Shown here piece by piece: positions 1-6,306 of a DNA stretch of 13,773 nt. Where the stretch lies: NCBI GenBank assembly GCA_044369995.1, contig JBILWG010000036.1, forward strand, positions 1-13,773. The letters are read 5' to 3'. Every line of letters begins with the position of its first letter. Position 1 is the first letter of the stretch. Position numbers and translations under genes: made by a program. Below the pieces are notes generated by a model. The model was not told where the DNA came from, made no database searches, and saw only the letters and a list, made by a program, of their open reading frames with translations. Source of the stretch: F1-60-MAGs149 sp044369995. Lineage in GTDB: Bacteria; Actinomycetota; Thermoleophilia; Gaiellales; F1-60-MAGs149.

Positions 1-104
1 ACGGCTGGGACGACATCGCCCTCACGCTGCTGCGCGAGGACAAGATCAGCGAGTACGAGCGCGACCGCGAGCGCCAGGGCCCGAGCACGCTGTCGCTCGG
101 CTGA
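1..104 (+). CDS. C-terminal end of an unrecognised protein (5' truncated by window edge)
   Basis: Reading from base 3 gives 33 codons with no stop, ending in TGA at 102-104. The visible tail begins GWDDIALTLLRED and ends QGPSTLSLG, and its middle is rich in charged residues (EYERDRERQ). The TGA overlaps the ATG of the next gene by one base (TGATG), the usual sign of translational coupling, which supports this frame as real. I do not recognise the family from this fragment and infer no function. The gene begins outside the window. Confidence 0.6.
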   Translation, partial: GWDDIALTLLREDKISEYERDRERQGPSTLSLG

Positions 105-997
105 TGCGCCTGCGCGTCGCCATCCTGATCACCCTCGTCGTCGCGCTCGCCGCGGCGCCGTCGGCGCTGGCCGCGCAGCCCGTCGCGAAGCCGTCGTACC
201 TGTTCGCGCTGACGTCCACTGGCGGCACGCTCAAGCACGACGCGAGCGGCTGGTGGGTGACGCTCACCGGCGTCTCGCCGATGGTCACGCGGTTCACCGA
301 CCGCCCGGGGCGACAGGCGGCGACGATGACGCCGACGCAGCTGGCCAACCGCTGGCAGGCGTACGGCTTCACGAAGGACGCGCCGAACGCCGCGCTCGTC
401 CTCGACGCGCGTCCGGCGAATAGCGACGTCTACGTCATCGAGCTGCGCAACCCGCGCGTCGATGGCAACGCGATGCTGTTCCGCGCGAAGCCGATTCGCA
501 CGACGACGCGCGCGCTCCGGCACTACGTCAAGCGCGCCGACCCGCTGCGCGAGATGGCATTCGGTCGCGCGAGCCTCTTCATCGACGACGGCGGGTATGC
601 GACCTACCAGCCGCTCACCCTCATGGTCCAGGGCTTCACGCCGGGGCAGAACCTCGCGATCAACGTCACCGGCGTGAGCGGCTATCCCGTGACGTTCACC
701 ATGGGACCGCCCTGGTCGAACAGCACGGGTTTCCAGCTGCAGACGCCGGGCATCTCCATCGCGTACCTCTCGGCGAACGGCACCACGCTCCGCCTGAACT
801 CGCTGGCATCGGGAGGCGGTGGCACGACGCCACTCACCATCTCCGTCTACCTCACGGCACCGGAGGGCGTGCAATCCTTCTCCCTCTCGAGCACCAGCGA
901 CCCCGGCATCACCGTGACGGCCGAGAGCCAGTCCCCCGACGGCCCGGACATCGAGATGCTCTCGCAGACGCCGACGCTGTTCTTCTGGGCGGACTAG
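104..997 (+). CDS. Secreted protein of unknown function with N-terminal signal peptide
   Basis: This 297-residue protein starts with MRLR, a hydrophobic stretch (about residues 5-20) and an Ala-rich end (SALAA) resembling a signal peptidase I site near residue 23, so it is probably exported. The first mature half (about 30-165) has the look of a compact domain, with a Trp pair (GWWVTLTGV), RFTDRPGR near 65 and an FGRASLFIDD stretch. This pattern reminds me, from memory only, of uncharacterised secreted proteins with an FSDRPxR-like motif. The rest (about 170-297) is rich in Ser, Thr, Gly and short hydrophobic strands, suggesting a beta-sandwich. There are no cysteines and no lipobox, so it is not a lipoprotein. 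The ATG overlaps the upstream stop (TGATG). It converges with the monooxygenase gene, with 16 bp between the two stops. The function is unknown. Confidence 0.8.
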   Translation: MRLRVAILITLVVALAAAPSALAAQPVAKPSYLFALTSTGGTLKHDASGWWVTLTGVSPMVTRFTDRPGRQAATMTPTQLANRWQAYGFTKDAPNAALVLDARPANSDVYVIELRNPRVDGNAMLFRAKPIRTTTRALRHYVKRADPLREMAFGRASLFIDDGGYATYQPLTLMVQGFTPGQNLAINVTGVSGYPVTFTMGPPWSNSTGFQLQTPGISIAYLSANGTTLRLNSLASGGGGTTPLTISVYLTAPEGVQSFSLSSTSDPGITVTAESQSPDGPDIEMLSQTPTLFFWAD

Positions 998-1013
998 CGC
1001 CGCGGCGCGTCGG

Positions 1014-2270
1014 CTAGGAGCTGTACTCGAAGTAGTGCTGCTGGTTGGCGATGTGGTCGGCGACGAAGCCGGCGTCGTGCCACACGCCCCAGATGAAGCT
1101 CGAGCCGCGGTGCGAGAGCCACGGCAGGCCGAGGAAGTACAGGCCCGGCTCCGCGCCGACGCCGCGCTGATGGCGGGGCCGCCCCCTGTCGTCGAAGCAG
1201 TCGACCTCGAGCCAGCCGTAGTCGGTCCGGAAGCCCGTCGCCCAGATGATCGACGTGATGCCGGCAGCGGCGAGATCGAGCTCGAGCATTGGGTCGGTCA
1301 CGCTCGCCGGCAGCGGGCCGAGCTCGCGCGCCGACGGCTCCTCCGGCAGGCCGAGCCCATTGCGCGCCGCATAGGCGTCGGCCAAATCCAGCATCTCGAG
1401 GTAGAAGCGGTCGCCCTCCGCGATGTTCGCGGCGAGGTCGTCGTCGAAACGCATGACGCCATCGGCGTACGAGGCGGCGCGGCCGTGCAGGGTGATCCCC
1501 TCGGCGGCAAGCGTGCGGAAGTCGATCGTTCGGCCGCCGTAGGCGCCGCTGAAGGCGATGGTGACGTGCTCCGCACCGGCCGGCGGTGTCTGCATGTCCC
1601 ACATGCCGAGCGCACCGAGCCACCAGACCATGTCGCGATCGCGGTAGCGGCGCGGCGGACGCGTGTGCGGGCCGATCGCGATGTGGACGTCACGCCCCGC
1701 GCGATTCAGCTCGTCGGCGATCTGGACGCCCGAGGCGCCGCCACCCACCACGAGCACGCCGCCGGCCGGCAGCTGCTCGGGACGCTTGTAGTCGGTCGAG
1801 TGGAGCTGCTCGACCGGAGCGTCGGCCGGCACGAGCGATGGGATCACCGGGATCTGGAACGGCCCCGTCGCCACGACGACGTACTTGGCGTTGATCGGAC
1901 CGGCGGTCGTCTCGAGGTGGAAGCCGCGCTCGCCGTCGTGACGGCGGGCGGAGGTCACCTCCACTCCCTCGCGGATCGGCGCGTCGAGCTGCGCCGCGTA
2001 GTCGATGAAGTACTGCGCCACGCGATCCTTGCCCGGGAACGCGTCGGGATCGACATCGTCGAAGCCGCTGCCCGGAAAGCAGTCGTGCCACGCCGGGCCG
2101 TTGGCGACGAGCGAGTCCCAGCGGCCCGTGCGCCAGCGCTCGACGATGCGCTCGCGCTCCAGCACCACGTGCGGGACACCGCGCTTGCCGAGATGCTCGC
2201 TGGCGGCGATACCGGCCTGGCCGCCGCCGATCACCACCGCCTCGATCTGCTCCGGCAGCGTGCTCGCCAC
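1014..2270 (-). CDS. FAD/NADPH-dependent flavoprotein monooxygenase (FMO/CzcO-like)
   Basis: The 418-residue protein has two Rossmann fingerprints: GGGQAG at 15-20 for FAD and GGGASG at 176-181 for NADPH. Between them lies LHSTDYKRP (156-164), matching the HSxxY region of the FMO/YUCCA group, and near the C-terminus is WATGFRTD (343-350), the usual ATGxxxD motif. Proteins of this type oxygenate a soft nucleophile, amine or carbonyl compound using NADPH and O2. The substrate cannot be read from sequence. I do not see the full Baeyer-Villiger fingerprint. The start is GTG, 3 nt after the TGA of the SnoaL-like gene and without its own Shine-Dalgarno, so it is probably translated by coupling. The protein is cytosolic, with no signal peptide. 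A non-monooxygenase flavin oxidoreductase role remains possible. Confidence 0.9.
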   Translation of the reverse strand: MASTLPEQIEAVVIGGGQAGIAASEHLGKRGVPHVVLERERIVERWRTGRWDSLVANGPAWHDCFPGSGFDDVDPDAFPGKDRVAQYFIDYAAQLDAPIREGVEVTSARRHDGERGFHLETTAGPINAKYVVVATGPFQIPVIPSLVPADAPVEQLHSTDYKRPEQLPAGGVLVVGGGASGVQIADELNRAGRDVHIAIGPHTRPPRRYRDRDMVWWLGALGMWDMQTPPAGAEHVTIAFSGAYGGRTIDFRTLAAEGITLHGRAASYADGVMRFDDDLAANIAEGDRFYLEMLDLADAYAARNGLGLPEEPSARELGPLPASVTDPMLELDLAAAGITSIIWATGFRTDYGWLEVDCFDDRGRPRHQRGVGAEPGLYFLGLPWLSHRGSSFIWGVWHDAGFVADHIANQQHYFEYSS

Positions 2271-2273
2271 GGC

Positions 2274-2633
2274 TCAGCCCAGCTTGGCGGTGTCGAAGTA
2301 CTCGGTGAAGCGCGTGATCAGCCCGTTCTCCAGCACGAGGACCATCACGAGCTCGAAGTCGGTGCGGTTGCCCTCGAGATCGGTGCAGCGGAACGAGCCC
2401 TCGGCCAGGCAGACGTCGCCGGACATGGCGACGTTCCGCAGCGGGACCTCCACATCGGTGATCTCCGCGAACGCCTCGGCGCAGGCAGCGCGCACCGCCT
2501 CCGGGCCGACCGGGAAGCTCGGGAAGAGCGGTCCCTCGTACACGCCATCCGGCGCGTAGCGGTCGGCGATCGCGTCCGGGTCGCCCGTCTCCCAGGCCGT
2601 TGCCAACGCGCGCATCGTCTCTTCCGCGTTCAT
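2274..2633 (-). CDS. SnoaL-like / NTF2-fold small protein
   Basis: This 119-residue protein has the size and pattern of the SnoaL/NTF2 superfamily: an N-terminal helix (ETMRALATAWETGD), then YAPDGVYEG, a charged middle, and a C-terminal strand pair ending in LENGLITRFTEYFD. That ending is typical of SnoaL-like domains. Members are cone-shaped proteins acting as cyclases, isomerases, hydrolases or ligand binders. The start is the ATG at 2631-2633, because GGAAGGAG sits 6 nt upstream; an ATG just before it reads into a stop after two codons. A longer in-frame extension to 2831 runs through the REP-like repeat and is an artefact. The monooxygenase gene follows 3 nt downstream, so the pair probably acts on one small molecule. 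That is inferred, and the substrate is unknown. Confidence 0.85.
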   Translation of the reverse strand: MNAEETMRALATAWETGDPDAIADRYAPDGVYEGPLFPSFPVGPEAVRAACAEAFAEITDVEVPLRNVAMSGDVCLAEGSFRCTDLEGNRTDFELVMVLVLENGLITRFTEYFDTAKLG

Positions 2634-2639
2634 CCCATG

Positions 2640-2647
2640 CTCCTTCC
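2640..2647 (-). promoter_or_regulatory. Strong Shine-Dalgarno of the SnoaL-like gene
   Basis: On the minus strand this reads GGAAGGAG, ending 6 nt before the ATG at 2633. It decides the start of the SnoaL-like gene over the long upstream extension. It is the clearest ribosome binding site in the window; most other first-in-operon genes here lack one. Confidence 0.7.
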
Positions 2648-2661
2648 GGACCGTCAGTCGT

Positions 2662-2676
2662 CGCTCCCCGGGAGCG
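2662..2676. promoter_or_regulatory. 15-bp palindrome upstream of the SnoaL/monooxygenase operon (possible operator)
   Basis: CGCTCCC-C-GGGAGCG is a perfect 7-bp inverted repeat around one central base, lying about 29-43 bp upstream of the SnoaL-like start. A -10-like hexamer on the minus strand (TACGCT, 2678-2673) overlaps its edge, so a protein bound here could block transcription. It might instead form a small 5'-leader hairpin. In GC-rich DNA such palindromes can arise by chance, so this is only a candidate. Confidence 0.3.
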
Positions 2677-2727
2677 TAGCGCCTGGACGTGGCATGAGCC
2701 TGAAACAGACCCCAGGGGCGTCGTGAC

Positions 2728-2835
2728 GCACATGTCCCAAAGGGGTCAGACCCTTTTGGGACATATCTGCGGCCTGCGCCAGTTCGACAGCGCCGGTGAT
2801 GTCCCAAAAGGGTCTGACCCCTTTGGGACATGTGC
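2728..2835. repeat. Inverted pair of REP-like palindromic units (BIME-like)
   Basis: Two 33-nt units, 2732-2764 and 2799-2831, are exact reverse complements of each other. With four more matching bases on the outer sides they make 37-bp perfect arms (2728-2764 and 2799-2835) around a 34-nt spacer. Each unit is itself a near-perfect palindrome built on ATGTCCCAAA, then GGGGTCAGACCC, then TTTTGGGACAT. It pairs along its whole length except one G-T position. The element starts 2 nt after the ychF stop and lies upstream of the divergent-facing SnoaL operon's start region. It lacks a U-tract, so it is not a classical terminator, but it could stabilise or end the ychF transcript. The layout is that of REP/BIME elements, which in other bacteria are moved by RAYT transposases. 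None is in this window. Confidence 0.85.
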
Positions 2836-2837
2836 TC

Positions 2838-3920
2838 CTAGACGTTGAAGCGCACGTTCAGGACGTCGCCGTCCTGGACGATGTAGTCCTTGCCCTCGAC
2901 GCGCAGCTTGCCCAGCTTCGTGGCCTCGGCGCGCGAGCCCGCGTCGACGAGGTCCTGCCAGTTGATCACCTCGGCGCGGATGAAGCCGCGCGCGATGTCG
3001 GTGTGGATCTTGCCGCCCGCCTCGACCGCGTTCGAGCCCTTGCGGATCGTCCAGGCCCAGACGTCCTTCGGGCCGGCGGTGAAGAACGTGATCAGCTCGA
3101 GCATGCGGAAGGCAGCGGCCGCGACACGCGGGGCGCTCGGCTCCTCCTGCCCGATCTCCGCGAGGAACATCGCGCGCTCCTCGGGGTCGTCGATCTCGGC
3201 GAGCTCGGCCTCGAAGCGACCGGCGACCGCCACGACCTCTGCCTCGCCGGCGTACGCCTTGAGCGCGGCGACGCCCTCGGGGTCGCCCGACTCCGACGTG
3301 TTCGCGACGTACATCATCGGCTTCAGCGTGAGCAGCTCGAGCTGGACCTCCGCCGGGAGGTCGCCCCGCTTCGCGAAGGTGCGCGCGGTCTGGCCGGCAT
3401 CGAGGTGCGCGGCGAGCTCGGCCAGCAGATCAGCCTCGGCCTTCGCATCCTTCTGCCCCACCTGGACGGCACGCTGGAGGCGCTCCGTGCGCTTCGAGAC
3501 GAGCATGCCGTCGGCGAACAGCAGCTCGAGATCGACGCCCTCGGCGTCCTCGGCCGGGTCGATGCGGCCATCGACGTGGAAGACGGCGTCGTCCGCGAAG
3601 GTGCGCACGACGTGGATCAGCGCGTCTGCGGCACGCAGCGCCTGCAGGAACTCGCCCGACAGACCGCCATCGCGCCCACCGCCGCGCTGCAGGCCGGCGA
3701 CGTCCACGAGCTGCACGGTCGGCGGCACGAGCTTCTGGGAGTCCTCGACGGTGGCGAGCGGCGCCATACGCTCATCCGGCACCTGCGCGATGCCCGTGTT
3801 GACCGAGACCTCCGTCGCCGCGTAGGGCTGCACCACCACGCCCGCGCCGGTCAGCGCGTTGAAGATGGTGGTCTTGCCGCAGTTGGGCAGACCGATGATC
3901 CCGATCTCGAGGCTCGCCAT
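2838..3920 (-). CDS. ychF: YchF/OLA1-family ribosome-binding P-loop ATPase
   Basis: At 360 residues this is the normal YchF length. The P-loop is GLPNCGKT (10-17), the G3 motif is DVAG (73-76), and the G4 position reads NTSE (207-210), an NxxE instead of the GTP-specific NKxD. That is the hallmark of YchF proteins, which prefer ATP. A TGS domain fills about 276-360 and ends in the family signature DGDVLNVRFNV. YchF binds ribosomes and is linked to stress and translation control. The usual P-loop is GLPNVGKS; here Cys and Thr replace Val and Ser, which should not prevent nucleotide binding. The start is the ATG at 3920. There is no good Shine-Dalgarno, but a TATCGT hexamer sits 7 nt upstream. 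It lies 27 nt after the PAP2 stop. Confidence 0.97.
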   Translation of the reverse strand: MASLEIGIIGLPNCGKTTIFNALTGAGVVVQPYAATEVSVNTGIAQVPDERMAPLATVEDSQKLVPPTVQLVDVAGLQRGGGRDGGLSGEFLQALRAADALIHVVRTFADDAVFHVDGRIDPAEDAEGVDLELLFADGMLVSKRTERLQRAVQVGQKDAKAEADLLAELAAHLDAGQTARTFAKRGDLPAEVQLELLTLKPMMYVANTSESGDPEGVAALKAYAGEAEVVAVAGRFEAELAEIDDPEERAMFLAEIGQEEPSAPRVAAAAFRMLELITFFTAGPKDVWAWTIRKGSNAVEAGGKIHTDIARGFIRAEVINWQDLVDAGSRAEATKLGKLRVEGKDYIVQDGDVLNVRFNV

Positions 3921-3927
3921 GCCTCGG

Positions 3928-3933
3928 ACGATA
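3928..3933 (-). promoter_or_regulatory. Candidate -10 element for leaderless ychF mRNA
   Basis: The minus strand reads TATCGT, fitting the TANNNT form of an actinobacterial -10 box, with 7 nt to the ATG. Transcription would then start at or next to the start codon. No clear -35 is seen. The evidence is position and the repeated occurrence of the same spacing at other genes here. Confidence 0.3.
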
Positions 3934-3947
3934 TCCGGGGCCGGGTG

Positions 3948-4328
3948 CTACCTGCGCCGACGCGCGGGCAGAAGCGACCGCGCAACGCGCCCGGTGACCG
4001 CACCCAGCGCGTAGCCGGCAACCACGTCGCTCGGATGATGCACGCCGAGGTACACACGGCTTCCGGCCATCGCCAACGCTGCCAGCGTGAGCGGCAGCCG
4101 CGCAGCGGGCACGGCCTGACCGAGCGCAAGCGACCCGGCGGCGGCCATCGCGGCGTGCGACGAGGGAAACGAGGATGAGGTCGGCGCCTCGATCAGCTGC
4201 GGGGCGTCATCGTGCTGCGGCCGCTCGCGGTTGGCGAGCTGCTTGACGCCGTAGTTGATCGCGAGCGTCCCCCACACCGCCACGGCGACCGCCACCGCGG
4301 GACGCGGATCGCGGCGCGCGAGGGCCAC
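3948..4328 (-). CDS. PAP2-family phosphatase, N-terminus unresolved
   Basis: From the only conventional start (GTG at 4328) the product is 126 residues and contains all three PAP2 motifs: KxxxxxxRP at 29-37, PSSH at 55-58 (usually PSGH) and SRxxxxxHxxxD at 90-101. Members dephosphorylate lipid phosphates such as undecaprenyl pyrophosphate or phosphatidate at the membrane. Hydrophobic stretches near 11-28, 60-75 and 78-96 fit membrane helices. The open frame continues upstream to 4598. The 48 codons from 4472 to 4329 encode a PAP2-like N-terminus (NAADRSLL, then FSKLGNSGVGW), yet this extension holds no ATG, GTG or TTG. The true gene probably starts near 4430-4495 with a rare start codon, or there is a sequence error. 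It follows the DUF3107 gene on the same strand. Confidence 0.8.
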   Translation of the reverse strand: MALARRDPRPAVAVAVAVWGTLAINYGVKQLANRERPQHDDAPQLIEAPTSSSFPSSHAAMAAAGSLALGQAVPAARLPLTLAALAMAGSRVYLGVHHPSDVVAGYALGAVTGRVARSLLPARRRR

Positions 4329-4473
4329 GAGACCGCCGAGCGCGACCCAGCCGACCCCGGAGTTGCCGAGCTTCGAGAAGCCCGCGACGAGCTGGTCGCG
4401 GTCGGGATGGCGCAGCTGCGCTGCCGCAGACAGCAGCGAGCGGTCGGCGGCGTTGACCGCCCCGGCGAGCGGG

Positions 4474-4689
4474 CTAGAAGCCGACGCGCGAATCCTTCGA
4501 GTGGACGCGGACCCATGCGACCTGAGCAGCCCGCACGTGCAGCGTGCCGCTGTCGCCGGGCAGCTCGACGAGATCCTCGTCGCCCTTCTCGACCGCCTTC
4601 AACAGCTTCTTCGTCGCCGCGTCGTCCAGCGAGGCGCTCGCAGCGCCACCACCGACGAAGCCGATCTCGACACGCGTGTTCTCTGCCAT
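4474..4689 (-). CDS. DUF3107 family small protein
   Basis: This 71-residue protein begins MAENTRVEIGFVGG and ends VRVHSKDSRVGF. The layout of a short beta strand, a helix around DDAATKKLLKAVEKG, an LVELPGDSGTLHVRAAQVAWVRV-type strand pair (split here by the Gly-rich turn) and a terminal RVGF tail matches the actinobacterial DUF3107 family as I know it. The function is not established. Its ATG shares one base with the stop of the epimerase gene (ATG 4689-4687, TGA 4691-4689), so it is translationally coupled. No membrane segment or signal is present. The PAP2 open frame runs through and past its stop codon, so the two genes may overlap. Confidence 0.85.
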   Translation of the reverse strand: MAENTRVEIGFVGGGAASASLDDAATKKLLKAVEKGDEDLVELPGDSGTLHVRAAQVAWVRVHSKDSRVGF

Positions 4690-5108
4690 CAGTGCGAACC
4701 TCCGGGTTGGACGAGCTCGAGCAGGACACCCTGCACGGCCTCGGGATGGATGAATGCGACCTGCAGACCGAAGAGGCCGGCGCGCGGCCGCTCATCGATC
4801 AGCTCGACGCCCTCGGCGACCAGACGGGCGACCTCGGCCTCGATATCGCCGACCTCGTACGCCACGTGGTGCATGCCCTCGCCGCGCTTCGCGATGAAGC
4901 GGCCAACGGGCGTGTCCTCGCTATACGGGGCGACGAGCTCGATCATCGGGCCCTGCGGCGTGCGGATCGCCAGCGCACGCGTCCCGAGCTCCTCGGAATC
5001 CTGGCCGTGATCCACCACGGCACCGACCAACAGCGCCCAGCGCTCAGCCGCGGAGTCGAGGTCCGCGACGGCGATGCCGAGGTGGTGAATGCCGATGGCG
5101 CCCTGCAC
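4689..5108 (-). CDS. mce: Methylmalonyl-CoA epimerase (VOC/glyoxalase fold)
   Basis: The enzyme interconverts (2R)- and (2S)-methylmalonyl-CoA, linking propionyl-CoA carboxylation to methylmalonyl-CoA mutase. At 139 residues it has the typical length and two VOC modules. Metal ligands expected for the family are visible: His in IHHLGIAV (8-9), Glu57 in MIELVAP, His80/81 in KRGEGMHHVAYEV and Glu131 in VLLELVQP. The phrase AFIHPEAVQGVLLEL is characteristic of the epimerase. The start is GTG at 5108, giving the family's normal N-terminus. There is no Shine-Dalgarno, but a TAGGCT hexamer lies 8 nt upstream. Its stop overlaps the DUF3107 start, and it lies 27 nt after the nicotinate phosphoribosyltransferase gene. 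No mutase gene is nearby. Another VOC enzyme is possible but less likely. Confidence 0.92.
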   Translation of the reverse strand: MQGAIGIHHLGIAVADLDSAAERWALLVGAVVDHGQDSEELGTRALAIRTPQGPMIELVAPYSEDTPVGRFIAKRGEGMHHVAYEVGDIEAEVARLVAEGVELIDERPRAGLFGLQVAFIHPEAVQGVLLELVQPGGSH

Positions 5109-5135
5109 GAGGGGGAAGCCTATCGGAGCCTGCGC

Positions 5136-6239
5136 CTAGACCACGCGCTCGAGGCGCGGGTTCGGCAGCGGTTCGCGACCGACCTTGCCGCCGGGCCGGC
5201 CATCGACCATCACGACGTCGGCGGTGAAGTCGCACGAGCCGCGGATCAGCGCCGAGCCGACGCCGTACGAGTCGACCGGTACACCCGCCGACTCGAACTC
5301 ACGGATCTTGGTGGCGGTGAAACCGCCGGACACGACGATGCGGACGTGCCCGAAGCCGGCCTTGTCGAGCGCGCTGCGGACGTTCCACACCAGCTGCGGG
5401 TTGACGCCACGAGGGTCGAAGCGCCCCATCATGTCCCACAGCGAGCGATCGACCAGCGTGCCCGACGTGTCGAGCCGCACGCCCCAGAGGCGGTCGCCGA
5501 GCGCCTCCGCGACCTTCACCGCCGTACCGGCACAGTCGTTGTCGAAGTCGACCAGCACGACCAGGTTCTGGCCCGGGTCGGAGCAGCGGGCAAAGGCCTC
5601 CGCCGCGGCCACCGTATCGCCGCTGTACGCCGCGATCAGACCATGCGGGACGGTCCCGAGGCCACGCTCGCCCCACCAATCGGCCTGGGCATCGGTCGAT
5701 ACGCCGATCGCGCCGGCGATATGCGCCGCATAGCCATCCCCGGTCTGCACGCGGTAGTGATCGTGCCGCGCGGGGAAGTACATGATCGGCTTTGGCGACG
5801 CGGCCTGGACGACCTCGCGCACATTGGTCGCGACGAGACTGCGGCGCGCGAGGCTGCCGAGATAGACGGTCTCGAGATGGCAGAAGTGGGCATAGTCGCC
5901 CTCGATCGTGAGCACGCTCTCCCACGGCGAGATCTCATCGCCGTCGTACAGCGCGTGCACGACCAGATCCTCCCAGCCAGGCTCCCACGTACCGTCATCG
6001 CGGACGAGGCCCGCACACTCGCGCAGCGTCGCGATCGCCTCGTCGACGCCGCCGAGCACCGACGAGCCACGCTGGAAGACCTGCACCAGCACCCGCGGAC
6101 GATGCGCATCCCGCACCAGGACCTTCTGCGTGTGGTTGAAATAGGCGTCCGAATACCACCCCGAGCGGATCTTGTCGATCGGCAGGTCGAACACCTCCGA
6201 GGGGAGGCGGGTCTTGGTGGCGCGGGGCAGGGTGCTCAT
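5136..6239 (-). CDS. pncB: Nicotinate phosphoribosyltransferase
   Basis: The enzyme joins nicotinate to PRPP, driven by ATP, to make nicotinate mononucleotide in NAD salvage (Preiss-Handler pathway). From the ATG at 6239 the protein has 367 residues. Signatures include YSDAYFNHT (29-37), the substrate-binding opening of the family. GTVPHGLIAAYSGDT (195-209) holds His199 at the position phosphorylated in homologues. VDFDNDC (230-236), VRLDTSG (254-260) and IVVSGGFTATKI (301-312) form the phosphate-binding region. A longer in-frame start at 6320 would run into the hutD start region and adds a low-complexity tail, so I prefer 6239. A TACGAT hexamer on the minus strand (6267-6262) could be its -10. 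It heads the same-strand row pncB-mce-DUF3107-PAP2-ychF. Confidence 0.93.
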   Translation of the reverse strand: MSTLPRATKTRLPSEVFDLPIDKIRSGWYSDAYFNHTQKVLVRDAHRPRVLVQVFQRGSSVLGGVDEAIATLRECAGLVRDDGTWEPGWEDLVVHALYDGDEISPWESVLTIEGDYAHFCHLETVYLGSLARRSLVATNVREVVQAASPKPIMYFPARHDHYRVQTGDGYAAHIAGAIGVSTDAQADWWGERGLGTVPHGLIAAYSGDTVAAAEAFARCSDPGQNLVVLVDFDNDCAGTAVKVAEALGDRLWGVRLDTSGTLVDRSLWDMMGRFDPRGVNPQLVWNVRSALDKAGFGHVRIVVSGGFTATKIREFESAGVPVDSYGVGSALIRGSCDFTADVVMVDGRPGGKVGREPLPNPRLERVV

Positions 6240-6306
6240 CGTCGGGGACGGTGTTGCGGGGATCGTACAGGGGTCGTGGATCCGGGGGCCGCCGCATACT
6301 CCCGTC
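6240..6306. promoter_or_regulatory. Divergent promoter region between pncB and hutD
   Basis: This 67-bp gap separates two divergently read genes and so should carry promoters for both. On the plus strand CATACT at 6295-6300 lies 6 nt before the hutD ATG, a position that fits a -10 box of a leaderless transcript. On the minus strand TACGAT at 6267-6262 lies 22 nt before the pncB ATG. I see no convincing -35 boxes or operator palindrome. Confidence 0.4.

Noticed and set aside
997..1008. 12-bp palindrome GCGCCGCGGCGC between the convergent genes at 994-1017, considered as a terminator
   Set aside because: It has almost no loop, no T-tract on either strand, and such strings are common in this base composition.
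1035..2726. 563-residue plus-strand open frame over the monooxygenase and SnoaL genes
   Set aside because: It is antisense to two well-supported genes, has low-complexity Arg/Ala/Val-rich composition and runs into the REP-like repeat; typical shadow of GC-rich codon use.
2274..2831. Longer 185-residue version of the SnoaL-like protein
   Set aside because: The extra N-terminus is the translated REP-like repeat; the real start has a strong Shine-Dalgarno at 2640-2647.
2728..2835. The palindromic pair considered as a CRISPR fragment or attachment site
   Set aside because: Only two units, in opposite orientation, each self-palindromic, with no array, cas gene or integrase nearby; REP/BIME fits better.
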